Positions 1 through 6,425 of a DNA stretch of 6,798 nucleotides are shown piece after piece. Numbering within the stretch: position 1 is the first letter of the stretch; each line of letters opens with the position of its first letter. Below the pieces are notes generated by a model. It was given only the letters and a program-made list of their open reading frames with translations, did not search any database and was not told the DNA's origin. The DNA lies in the NCBI GenBank assembly GCA_023142645.1, contig JAGLJE010000141.1, forward strand, positions 1 through 6,798, read 5' to 3'. The stretch is from Candidatus Altimarinota bacterium (lineage in GTDB: Bacteria > Patescibacteriota > Gracilibacteria > JAHISY01). The translations under genes and the position numbers were made by a program.

Positions 1-953
1 TCAATTTTTTCTTTGAGACTTTGAAACGATGATGGGGCATTGTCGTAAGCTTGTTGCGCGAAATCTTTTGCCGCAGTCACGTGCTGCGATGTCTGTTCAT
101 ACTCTTCATTCACTCCCGCTTGGTAAGCCAAACACAAACTCCTAAATCCCTGTGAAATAGCATGAGCGCCGATGGCAATCGAGTCCTCAGGCAACAGCAA
201 TAAAACTTCATTAGCGTAAAAAATGGCATTATCAGCATGCTGCAGAGCTGCTTGAATATCGTTATTATTGAGATCAACTAAAAGATCAATCAAGTTTGAT
301 TCGGCAATCCAAATCAATTTTTGGGCATCACCGCCTCTTTCTAAAACTAGCATTTTATAAATAATCTCAGCGCACTCCCCACGAGAGAGCAATTTACCCG
401 GAGAAAGCTCATTGTCTAAAGTCGGGGTGATAACCCCCAAAGTCTTAGCATAACTCAAATAAGGTACAAACCACTGACTTAACTTGGTATCAGCAGAAAT
501 ATTTTTGGTGAGATTTCGATGTTTGGAAACATCTTTCTCAAACGCTCCGAGCAGCATTTTGACAAACTCGGCTTTATTGACCTGGCGAGCCGGAGCGAAG
601 CTGCCATCAGGATTGCCAGCCACGACTCCCCTCTCTGCACCCAAAATAACAAACTTCGCGAACCAAATATCAGAGGGCACATCGGGAAATTTATTTTCTC
701 CAGCCGAATCAATCTCCGGAATTTCCATTCCGACACTTCCCAAAATCATCTTGAGTGCTTCAGCCCGATTTACAGAAACATCCGGCTTGAAGGTACCATC
801 TGGATAACCATTAACTATCTCTAAATTTTTTAACGATTCAATTGCGGCAAAATAAGGATGGTCATTAGAAACATCCGAAAAAGTTGATTCCTCGGCTAGA
901 GTCGAGTGAGTAAAAAAAACCGAAAACAATAGAACAAAAAGAGTTTTTTTCAT
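1..953 (-). CDS. SLH-domain surface protein, C-terminus cut by window edge
   Basis: The 317 visible codons run from an ATG at 953 and stay open to position 1, so the C-terminus is missing. Residues 1-20 are a signal peptide (Lys2-Lys3, a hydrophobic core, cleavage after STLA). Three S-layer homology units follow at about 23-75, 88-139 and 154-204. The first two keep the hallmark 'DGTFKP...NRAE' and 'DGSFAP...NKAE' signatures; the third is degenerate (SRGE in place of TRAE). SLH triplets classically anchor exported proteins to pyruvylated wall polymers, so envelope attachment is expected. Residues 205-317 look all-alpha and carry no motif I recognise; TPR-like packing is possible. The ATG is preceded by an A-rich leader with no Shine-Dalgarno sequence. 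The gene is divergent from the surface-protein operon starting at 1471. The SLH call is firm; the precise role is unknown. Confidence 0.93.
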   Translation of the reverse strand, partial: MKKTLFVLLFSVFFTHSTLAEESTFSDVSNDHPYFAAIESLKNLEIVNGYPDGTFKPDVSVNRAEALKMILGSVGMEIPEIDSAGENKFPDVPSDIWFAKFVILGAERGVVAGNPDGSFAPARQVNKAEFVKMLLGAFEKDVSKHRNLTKNISADTKLSQWFVPYLSYAKTLGVITPTLDNELSPGKLLSRGECAEIIYKMLVLERGGDAQKLIWIAESNLIDLLVDLNNNDIQAALQHADNAIFYANEVLLLLPEDSIAIGAHAISQGFRSLCLAYQAGVNEEYEQTSQHVTAAKDFAQQAYDNAPSSFQSLKEKI

Positions 954-1011
954 GAAGAATTTTTTTAAGAAAACCGAATATTAGTGTGACTCAAAAGTTT
1001 TACCCCCTCTA

Positions 1012-1038
1012 ATTTTAGCAAATTGTTTCTATCGACAA
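1012..1038 (-). promoter_or_regulatory. Candidate extended -10 promoter for the SLH gene
   Basis: Read on the minus strand, TGCTAAAAT (1020 to 1012) is an extended -10 element with TAAAAT as the hexamer. A poor -35 (TTGTCG, 1038-1033) lies at a short 15-bp spacing, so the TG extension would have to carry recognition. Transcription would begin near 1005 and leave a leader of about 50 nt before the ATG at 953. The two plus-strand candidate promoters in the window share the TGn extension. Confidence 0.4.
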
Positions 1039-1074
1039 CTTGATTTATTTACCAAATAGTTGACTGTCTGTACT

Positions 1075-1094
1075 ACCCACCTTTAAGTGAGTAA
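1075..1094 (+). repeat. Direct repeat copy 1 (isolated, close to consensus)
   Basis: This copy departs from the consensus ATTCACCTTTAAGTGAGTAA only at the second and third bases (C for T). It lies 94 bp before the first triplet. The core is quasi-palindromic (TCAC...GTGA in most copies). It is oriented like every other copy in the window. Confidence 0.7.
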
Positions 1095-1168
1095 ATCATT
1101 CCCGCCAGCAGATATTAATCAAAATAATTACTAATTTCTCCGTGTAATTTTGTAACAAAAATACAACC

Positions 1169-1233
1169 ATTCACCTCTAAGTCGCTAAAAATTCACCTTC
1201 AGCTTGATAAGATTTTCACCTTCAACTTAATAA
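1169..1233 (+). repeat. Direct repeat copies 2-4, triplet with 22-23 bp period
   Basis: Three copies start at 1169, 1191 and 1214. All keep TTCACCT at the left; the right half drifts (TAAGTCGCTAA, TCAGCTTGATAA, TCAACTTAATAA) but usually ends in TAA. The 22- and 23-bp steps are close to two helical turns, so proteins bound to each copy would lie on one face of the DNA. The degraded right halves suggest either age or that only the CACCT side is under selection. Confidence 0.65.
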
Positions 1234-1346
1234 ACCTCAATTAAATTATCTCTCCAAATTACTTTTACCCATCCATCTATAAAATAAAATTTTTCCAAAT
1301 TTTCCGAATCTACTTTATCTATAGAGTTTTCGTCTAATTGGATTTT

Positions 1347-1412
1347 ATCCACCTTAAGTGATAATTATCATTCACCTTAAACAATGTAAGTATTTCACCT
1401 TTAAAAAATTTG
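1347..1412 (+). repeat. Direct repeat copies 6-8, promoter-proximal triplet with 23-bp period
   Basis: Copies start at 1347, 1370 and 1393, each step exactly 23 bp (numbering skips a doubtful copy 5 near 1233). The first copy is one base short in the T-run; the third decays into an A-run. The last copy reaches the candidate -35 at 1410, so a protein bound here would sit directly against or over RNA polymerase at the operon promoter. This placement is typical of operators or activator sites, but no binding protein is proven. Confidence 0.6.
1359..1370. promoter_or_regulatory. Perfect 12-bp palindrome, possible operator
   Basis: TGATAATTATCA is a perfect inverted repeat at the junction of repeat copies 6 and 7, about 63 bp upstream of the -10 of the 1471 gene. 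Overlapping GATAAT/ATTATC half-sites are reminiscent of Fur-type boxes, but the match is short and the background AT-rich. It may be an operator for some dimeric regulator or a chance palindrome. Confidence 0.25.
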
Positions 1413-1438
1413 CTTTTGGGGCGTGTTTTTGTTAAAAT
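1410..1438 (+). promoter_or_regulatory. Candidate extended -10 promoter of the surface-protein operon
   Basis: TGTTAAAAT (1430-1438) gives an extended -10 with TAAAAT at 1433-1438. A weak -35 (TTGCTT, 1410-1415) lies at the ideal 17-bp spacing. Transcription would start near 1445, leaving a ~26-nt A-rich leader with no Shine-Dalgarno sequence before the ATG at 1471. The 23-bp repeat triplet ends on the -35. Confidence 0.5.
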
Positions 1439-1470
1439 GAACGGATATCATTATAAAAAAATAAATAAAA

Positions 1471-2919
1471 ATGAAAAAAACAGAAAAACTTTTTGTCTTG
1501 GCGCTGAAATTGGTCTGTGTTTTCGGGATTATTTGTGCCACTGCATTTCAAAATAGTTATGCCTCTTTGAGTAGTTCGAATTTTATTTTGAGTCCGGGAA
1601 ACATCGTAGAATCCGATATAAATCAATATTCTTCTGATAATTATATTTTGAGTTCACAAATCACCACAGTGGGAGTAACCGCTAGTTCAGCCAGTTTTCA
1701 AACACTACCTTCCCTGCTCGCTGCGACAACTTCTTGCGGAAATGGCATAAAAGAAACAAATGAAAATTGCGACGGTAGTGATTTTGGAGGCGCTACCTGT
1801 TCGGATTATGGATACAATAGCGGTTCACTCACCTGCAGTTCAGCCTGTTCAATTGATTCTTCAGGATGCTTCAATCAAAATTTAAGAGGTGGTGGCGGAA
1901 GTGGTGGCGGAGGTAGTACAATCGTAAGCCCAACCCAAGAATCTGAAGAAGAAGCAGAACAAGATTTAAGTTTTGGAGAAAATAGTTTGGAAGAATATTT
2001 GGAAGAGTTGATAGAAAAAATGCAGGTAAAAGAAGCTGAAGAGAATGACCCCTTGTCTGAACTCGAAGAAGGGGAGGAAGAATTTACTAAAATCATCCTT
2101 CCTTCTGCCGAGGAAGAGATTGTAAAAGAAAATGCCGAAGAAGAAATTGAAGAACTGCACAAAAGTGCTGAAGAAGAAATCATAAAGACTATTGATCAAA
2201 CACCGGTATTTTTTGGTGAGCTAACGAGCAATAAAGAATACCAAGCTGTGGTACTGGATACTGAAGGCAATCTCATCGAAACCCAAACGATCTTTACCGA
2301 TGAACACGGAAGATTTATTTATGAAATCCAAACCCCACTCAGTGGTGGTTCGGCAGGAAGCTTAAAAATTACTGATCCTAGCGGGAAAGAAGCAGTGGGA
2401 ACTTCTTACTCTTTCGAGATAACGGAAAAGAAAGAATCGTACCCAAAAGTAAAACTAATTTCTTTTGGAGACAAAGATTTATCGACAGATGACGTTAAGA
2501 AGCCACAAGAGGAAAGTCGTGAAATGTCAGGAGAACCGCTAGATTTGGGCGTAATTGAAATTAAAAAAGGCAGATCTATCAAGGGATATGCTGTTCCTTT
2601 CGCTGAAATAGTAGCCTACTTTCAAAGTGAAATCGTGGTAGTAAAAACAACGGCGGATAAAAACGGTTATTTCGAAATAAAAATCCCTACAGAACTCAAG
2701 CATGGAGAACACTCTGTAACGATTAGCCAAAAGTTTTCTGACGGTATTGTGTCAGAAAATTTGAGCTACCACTTCGAGTTGGACAACGGCGATAATCAAA
2801 TCAATTGGCCAAAAGTCATAATGTATTTGATTGTAGTTTTATCGCTTGTGCTAATTAATTTTTCCTACTATGTATTTAAATTGGAAATAAAAAAAAGAAA
2901 CATAAATAAAAGTGAATAA
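1471..2919 (+). CDS. Membrane-anchored surface protein: Cys-rich disulfide repeat, G4S-type linker, acidic coil, beta domains
   Basis: 482 aa. Residues 1-31 are a signal peptide (cleavage after NSYA). Residues 32-86 are Ser-rich with a doublet 'SSSNFILS' / 'SSDNYILS', resembling 'SSxNYxL' segments common in secreted CPR proteins. Cysteines 89, 100, 110, 122, 126 and 133 form one Myxococcus-type cysteine-rich repeat (DUF4215-like, 'CGNGIKE...NCDG'). A GGGGSGGGGS linker follows at 140-149, then a Glu-rich, probably coiled-coil region (155-240) with reiterated 'AEEEI' units. Two Ig-like or carboxypeptidase-regulatory-like beta domains lie at about 242-318 and 357-437. Residues 448-469 are a transmembrane helix followed by a basic tail, giving an outside-facing stalk anchored at its C-terminus. 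It is first in the operon and overlaps the next gene by 8 nt, suggesting coupled translation. The partner or ligand is unknown. Cys16 and Cys22 do not make a lipobox. Confidence 0.93.
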   Translation: MKKTEKLFVLALKLVCVFGIICATAFQNSYASLSSSNFILSPGNIVESDINQYSSDNYILSSQITTVGVTASSASFQTLPSLLAATTSCGNGIKETNENCDGSDFGGATCSDYGYNSGSLTCSSACSIDSSGCFNQNLRGGGGSGGGGSTIVSPTQESEEEAEQDLSFGENSLEEYLEELIEKMQVKEAEENDPLSELEEGEEEFTKIILPSAEEEIVKENAEEEIEELHKSAEEEIIKTIDQTPVFFGELTSNKEYQAVVLDTEGNLIETQTIFTDEHGRFIYEIQTPLSGGSAGSLKITDPSGKEAVGTSYSFEITEKKESYPKVKLISFGDKDLSTDDVKKPQEESREMSGEPLDLGVIEIKKGRSIKGYAVPFAEIVAYFQSEIVVVKTTADKNGYFEIKIPTELKHGEHSVTISQKFSDGIVSENLSYHFELDNGDNQINWPKVIMYLIVVLSLVLINFSYYVFKLEIKKRNINKSE

Positions 2920-5056
2920 ACTAAAAAATCTTTTTCGAACATTTTTAGTAACCTGCTTGGCACTAATGCTGGCAGGCAACTCTTTGGAATTAAGTTTCGC
3001 TGCTGATGACACTACCCCTGATGTAATTATTTATGGGGGGAAATTGCTTGATTCCTCCAGTGTTCCAATTATCACTGCTCACGCCTTGCGCTTTTCTCTA
3101 TGGTCGAGTGCCGATTGGCAAAGTGAAGATGCCAACAATGGCGCGATCAATACCGGGGCTTCTAATTATGGAGGCTGGCTCGAAGAGCATACGTTTACTC
3201 CAGACAGTAATGGTACTTTTTCCATAGAGCTGGGTTCCCAAACTAGCTTGCCGACTATTAATTTCACAACTCACAAATATCTCCAAATTGAAATCAAAGC
3301 TTCTGGAGCTCCCGATACGAGTTATGAACTAATGGATCCTACCGGCGATAGTGGCGCTGATATAACCGATCGTCAAACACTCGGCGCGCTCCCCTATGCC
3401 AAAAACACTGAGCGCTTAGATGATAAAGAAGTTGGCACAGTCGAGGGGGATATCGCTTTGCTCGGTACAGATGGACAATGGGCGACTAATCAAATTCCCG
3501 CCGGCACCACTAAAGACGCTTTCATCATCGATGATGATAATACTATCGAAGGGGCGGGAACCGGTTCGATTGCTCTGCAGTTTGGCAATACGTTGAATAA
3601 AATTCTGTCCTACGATACGGATGACAACCGCTTTGAAATCAACGATGATGTTGATATCGAAGGAAATTTGAGCATCAGCGGAGCTTTGCAGTTTGGTCAA
3701 AACCTAGATGGACAAATTACTTACGATGACACGGAAAATACTTTTGATTTTGACGATAATCGACTCACAAATGTAGCTGATCCGACAAATGCCCAAGATG
3801 CGGCGACTAAAACTTATGTTGACAATTCCACCGTCAGTTCCACTTGGCAAGATCCTTTTGAGCATGCGAATCAATTGGTTGATGGCGGAAGCGGTGGTAT
3901 TCGAGCTGGAGGTAAAATTTTCGTTAGTGATGAAACACTGGTAAACGAAAATGACACTATTACCATCAGCTACAACGATAGTGGCAGTTCTTTCGTGCTT
4001 ACTGCCAAAGACGCTCCAGTAGCGGCAAATTGTGAATTTAAGTCTGGAACAGCCGCCGCGGACAACACCGATATGGCTACTTCTATTTTGAGCGCTATTA
4101 ATAGTTGTTCCGACACTGGGGATTTTTCAGGACAGTCAGTCTCAAGCCTATCTTCTGTTTTCCTTACCCACGATGATCCCAGCTCTGTAGGCAACGGCAC
4201 GATTACACCAAACGGCTCAGGATTTATCGATATCGACATGCACGATGGTCGAGCTTACGCGAATCTATCATCTAACGAAACAAGAATATGCCGAGGAAAT
4301 CAGTTGATTTACATTTGGAATAGTGCCTCCAATGTATGGGAACATGTTCAAGATGCGGATTCGGGAACAACTCAAACTACTTTTACAATTAATTCCGAAG
4401 GATTTCAGTTAATTTTAAATAGTACTGGTTTAACTGCGAATCGCACGATTACTTTCGATGACGCTAATACGAAAGTTGTCGGCGAGGACAATATTCAAAC
4501 ACTCACGAATAAAACAATCGATGGTGATAACAATACTTTACAAGACATCGCATGGAGTTCTCTGGATACAAGGGACGAGACCTTATCGCTTGTGCCACAA
4601 TATCCGGGTCTTTCTGTAGAAGAGGATGGTGCCAATAATATGGCCACGCTCAAACTAAATACTGATGTAGACAATAGCCACAACTTTTATATTCTAAGTT
4701 CAGCACAATCGGCACTAAATGATCTCGATATTTATGTACGCATTCAGCTACCGGATGATTTTGTCAGTTGGCAAACTACTCCGCTTCAAATTTATTTGAA
4801 TAGTGATTCAGCAGAAATTACCAGCAACCAGATTGATATTTTTGTGAATGATACGGACAACAACGCGGTAACTCTCAGTGGCGGGACAGATCTAGTCAGC
4901 AGTCTTGCCGGTATTTGGAACCTGAAAGCAATCACCTTCGAAGGAAGTCCTGTCTGGACTCCGGGTAATTTCATCACGATTCGCGTCAACATGCAGGCAA
5001 AAGATAACAACGGAATTCGAATCGGAGAGATAAAGCTGAATTATGTTGGCAAGTAA
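2912..5056 (+). CDS. Secreted phage-tail-fibre-like adhesin
   Basis: 714 aa from a GTG that overlaps the upstream stop region by 8 nt; the resulting MNKLKNLF... signal peptide (cleavage near A30) supports this start. Residues 35-175 form the module common in secreted fibre-like proteins, 'GKLLDSSS...LRFSLW...GTFSIELG...' ending in 'RQTLGALPYAKN..RLDDKEVG'. Residues 205-283 hold two tandem units built around 'ALQFG...L...Y...F...DD'. Then come tail-fibre signatures: 'NVADPTNAQDAATKTYVDN' (287-305) and 'QTLTNKTIDGDNNTL' (529-543), which in phage fibres belong to trimeric shafts. The middle (310-520) is Gly/Ser/Asp-rich with Cys 374, 399 and 460. Residues 555-714 look like a beta-sandwich, possibly the receptor-binding tip. 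There is no transmembrane anchor, so it is released or held by a partner, plausibly the preceding anchored protein. Phage structural origin is suggested by family, but no other phage gene is present. Confidence 0.92.
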   Translation: MNKLKNLFRTFLVTCLALMLAGNSLELSFAADDTTPDVIIYGGKLLDSSSVPIITAHALRFSLWSSADWQSEDANNGAINTGASNYGGWLEEHTFTPDSNGTFSIELGSQTSLPTINFTTHKYLQIEIKASGAPDTSYELMDPTGDSGADITDRQTLGALPYAKNTERLDDKEVGTVEGDIALLGTDGQWATNQIPAGTTKDAFIIDDDNTIEGAGTGSIALQFGNTLNKILSYDTDDNRFEINDDVDIEGNLSISGALQFGQNLDGQITYDDTENTFDFDDNRLTNVADPTNAQDAATKTYVDNSTVSSTWQDPFEHANQLVDGGSGGIRAGGKIFVSDETLVNENDTITISYNDSGSSFVLTAKDAPVAANCEFKSGTAAADNTDMATSILSAINSCSDTGDFSGQSVSSLSSVFLTHDDPSSVGNGTITPNGSGFIDIDMHDGRAYANLSSNETRICRGNQLIYIWNSASNVWEHVQDADSGTTQTTFTINSEGFQLILNSTGLTANRTITFDDANTKVVGEDNIQTLTNKTIDGDNNTLQDIAWSSLDTRDETLSLVPQYPGLSVEEDGANNMATLKLNTDVDNSHNFYILSSAQSALNDLDIYVRIQLPDDFVSWQTTPLQIYLNSDSAEITSNQIDIFVNDTDNNAVTLSGGTDLVSSLAGIWNLKAITFEGSPVWTPGNFITIRVNMQAKDNNGIRIGEIKLNYVGK

Positions 5057-5102
5057 GCCTCTCTAAAAAACAATTAAATTTTTATCCAAATTAATTTCTC
5101 AA

Positions 5103-5690
5103 GTGAGAACCTTCCCTACTGAAAAGGCCGCCTTCAACTTCCTCCGCGAAATTCGCTGGCAACACGGTATCGTGTGCCAGCGCTGTGGACTCGCGGATCA
5201 AAATTATGTGCACCAAAATAAAGCCAATGGTTGCCGGAAATACCGCTGCAAAGCTTGTAATCATATTTTCTCCGATACGAGTGGCACGATTTTCCACCGT
5301 AGCAAAATTTCACTGCAACTGTGGTCATTTGCCCTTCATGAGTTTTCCCAAAACAAGAAGATTACTTCGGTGGAGCTTGCCAAAAGATTAGAAATCCGCC
5401 AGCAAAAAGCTTGGAAAATCCTAGCAGGTTTGAAAAAGTGTCCACCGGAAATTTTGAACTTATTTTCAGAAGAAACAACGAGTGATGTCCCACCAGAGAA
5501 GGTCAAACTTTCAGCGGAAAATCTTCAACGAAAGGATGTCTTTGCCTCTGCTCCCGACGAGATGAATTCGAATCCGGAAGCAAGTGAAACAGATAAACAG
5601 GCGGAGGTAGAATTAGTCGAGCGAAAAGATGTAGCTGAACCAGCCTCGACTCCAAAACAAGCCGTTGAAATTGAAAAAAATCAGCAATAA
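5103..5690 (+). CDS. IS1595-type zinc-ribbon/HTH protein lacking the DDE transposase domain
   Basis: 195 aa from GTG. The family's N-terminal phrase 'FPTEKAAFNFLREIRW' begins at residue 4, so this start fits; an in-frame stop lies at 5064 and no ATG intervenes. A zinc ribbon has C25-x2-C28 and C49-x2-C52, followed by the family-typical 'FSDTSGTIFHRSKISLQLW' (56-74) and a helix-turn-helix at about 85-109. IS1595/ISXO2-like transposases normally continue into a DDE nuclease domain to about 300 aa. Here residues 113-195 are a Glu/Lys/Pro/Ser-rich tail with a doublet 'QRKDVFAS' / 'ERKDVAEP'. I see no 'DETY'-like nuclease motif in this or neighbouring frames. The gene lies 46 nt after the adhesin with no obvious terminator, so co-transcription is likely. 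It may be a domesticated DNA-binding regulator or a decayed transposase; the intact in-frame tail favours the former. Confidence 0.88.
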   Translation: MRTFPTEKAAFNFLREIRWQHGIVCQRCGLADQNYVHQNKANGCRKYRCKACNHIFSDTSGTIFHRSKISLQLWSFALHEFSQNKKITSVELAKRLEIRQQKAWKILAGLKKCPPEILNLFSEETTSDVPPEKVKLSAENLQRKDVFASAPDEMNSNPEASETDKQAEVELVERKDVAEPASTPKQAVEIEKNQQ

Positions 5691-5755
5691 ATAAACTTAA
5701 GTTGGAACGAATTATCGTCAAGCTTAGTCGAGCAGTTTTTGCGTCGAAATGTGTC

Positions 5756-5806
5756 ATTCACCTTCAAGTGAGTAGCAATCCGATCAATTCACCTTTAAGT
5801 AGGTAG
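5756..5806 (+). repeat. Direct repeat copies 9-10
   Basis: Two good copies start at 5756 (ATTCACCTTCAAGTGAGTAG) and 5787 (ATTCACCTTTAAGTAGGTAG), 31 bp apart, 66 bp after the stop of the zinc-ribbon gene. Copy 9 is preceded by AATGTGTC, matching AATGTGCC before copy 11, so the unit extends about 7-8 bp further left in these two copies. Confidence 0.7.
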
Positions 5807-5870
5807 TTAGCGCCCGAATAAAACTCTTAGACACAGGCGTATATTGTTTCCGACATCCTCCAAGCAGGAC

Positions 5871-5898
5871 AATGTGCCATTCACCTTTAAATGGGTAA
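5871..5898 (+). repeat. Direct repeat copy 11 with extended left flank
   Basis: The core (5879-5898) reads ATTCACCTTTAAATGGGTAA, two mismatches from the consensus. Including AATGTGCC at 5871-5878 it matches the extended form of copy 9 in 23 of 28 positions by eye, arguing that these two derive from one longer ancestral element. Confidence 0.7.
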
Positions 5899-5903
5899 TT
5901 ATT

Positions 5904-5960
5904 AAAAATCAAAAACCTTGCCTTTTGGGCTTAGGAAACGTCAATTTCCCAAAAAGCCAG
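5904..5960 (-). terminator. Rho-independent terminator-like hairpin on the minus strand
   Basis: Positions 5948-5957 pair with 5920-5929. As minus-strand RNA this is GCUUUUUGGG with CCCAAAAGGC, ten pairs including one U-G wobble; beyond one G-A mismatch two more pairs extend it to 5960/5917. A single G, then UUUUUGAUUUUU (5915-5904), follows. On the plus strand the wobble becomes a C-A mismatch and only a four-T run follows, so the structure favours minus-strand transcription. The 18-nt loop also allows a competing GGAAA/TTTCC stem. Confidence 0.5.
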
Positions 5961-5990
5961 TTTTGCATCACATCCTTAATAATGTAGAGT

Positions 5991-6010
5991 ACTCACCTCT
6001 AATTGAGTAA
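5991..6010 (+). repeat. Direct repeat copy 12
   Basis: ACTCACCTCTAATTGAGTAA keeps the CACCT core and the GAGTAA end of the consensus. It is the rightmost copy seen; none lies in the coding regions. It falls inside the candidate minus-strand transcript, whose RNA would carry its complement, including the Shine-Dalgarno-like string AGAGGTGA. Confidence 0.6.
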
Positions 6011-6194
6011 TCGCTCAAAACGATTTTACAAGTGTCCGATTTACAAGAAAATTGGGACAGAAACGGATAGCAGAAAGCACCTACTCAAATTCAAGTATTT
6101 GCTTACTTTCTCAAATCTCCCCTTTCCACAAACTCAAGACAACAAGCTTCGTCAGGAAGAGCGTTTTTTTTGAAAGAGAGGGGTGGCGAAGCAC

Positions 6195-6335
6195 TTATAC
6201 GAAAAACGAAAAAAGTTTCAGAGACGAAGATTTGGTTGAGGCGAAGCAGGAATTTTTAAAACGGAATAAAAATAGCAGAGCAGGGATCGGGTTTTGGTAA
6301 GCAAACTTCATTGTTTCGAGAAGGTTAACTTGCAT
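6195..6335 (-). CDS. Possible 46-aa small protein, weak call
   Basis: An ATG at 6335 opens 46 codons ending in TAA at 6197-6195. It is preceded five bases upstream by AGAAGGA, the only good Shine-Dalgarno match before any start in this window, and lies about 84 nt inside the candidate minus-strand transcript. The product begins MQVNLLETMKFAYQNPIPAL, has a short hydrophobic patch (LLFLF) and a Ser/Lys/Phe-rich end, and resembles nothing I know. Short frames arise easily by chance, and the absence of Shine-Dalgarno use elsewhere weakens that signal. Confidence 0.2.
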   Translation of the reverse strand: MQVNLLETMKFAYQNPIPALLFLFRFKNSCFASTKSSSLKLFSFFV

Positions 6336-6358
6336 AAAATTCCTTCTTTTGAAACTTC

Positions 6359-6400
6359 TGCAAGGACTCCCTGCAACCTCTACTGCAAAATTCTTCGCAA
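6359..6400. repeat. Short iterated TGCAA motif, 12-13 nt period
   Basis: TGCAA occurs at 6359, 6372 and 6384, with CGCAA at 6396: steps of 13, 12 and 12 nt. Sequences between them are not conserved. The array lies in the predicted 5' leader of the minus-strand transcript and could give serial hairpins or iterated binding sites, or be chance. Confidence 0.3.
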
Positions 6401-6425
6401 AAATAAGCCTAAAAAAACCATATAT

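Larger units (their letters stand above)
954..1470. other. Divergent intergenic regulatory region
   Basis: No coding sequence is supported here. The region separates the minus-strand SLH gene from the plus-strand operon. It holds a candidate promoter for each, seven direct copies of a ~20-bp repeat starting at 1075, 1169, 1191, 1214, 1347, 1370 and 1393, and a 12-bp perfect palindrome at 1359-1370. The stretch 1235-1340 is AT-rich with only very weak repeat-like traces (for example near 1233-1246) and nothing else I recognise. Confidence 0.8.
5904..6419 (-). ncRNA. Candidate minus-strand transcript of ~515 nt, function unknown
   Basis: A near-consensus minus-strand promoter (6426-6454) predicts a start near 6419, and the hairpin with U-tract at 5904-5960 would end it. 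The 5' part can form small hairpins, for example GCAGG/UCUUGC-type pairing within 6375-6361, and has TTGC motifs at 12-13 nt intervals. It resembles none of tmRNA, RNase P RNA, SRP RNA or 6S RNA by their conserved motifs. It may be a regulatory RNA or a leader plus short mRNA (see the 46-codon frame at 6335-6195). It includes the complement of repeat copy 12. Confidence 0.3.

Noticed and set aside
1169..1412. CRISPR array
   Set aside because: Repeats are only ~20 bp with 2-3 bp between tandem copies, too degenerate and without spacer-length unique sequence; no cas genes.
1471..1563. Lipoprotein signal in the 482-aa protein (Cys22)
   Set aside because: The residues before Cys22 are G-I-I, not a lipobox, and a normal signal-peptidase I site (NSYA) follows.
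5694..5703. AACTTAAGTT palindrome just after the zinc-ribbon gene as a terminator
   Set aside because: Ten-bp AT palindrome with no loop and no T-run; the nearby T-run at 5736 lacks a good stem.
1075..6010. Integron attC sites or cassette array
   Set aside because: No core-site pairs of the attC type, no integrase, and the repeats are too short and not placed after each gene.
6052..6300. Plus-strand 82-codon open frame starting at TTG
   Set aside because: No plausible start context, no recognisable domain, an amino-acid run typical of non-coding DNA, and it is antisense to the better-supported minus-strand promoter/terminator pair.
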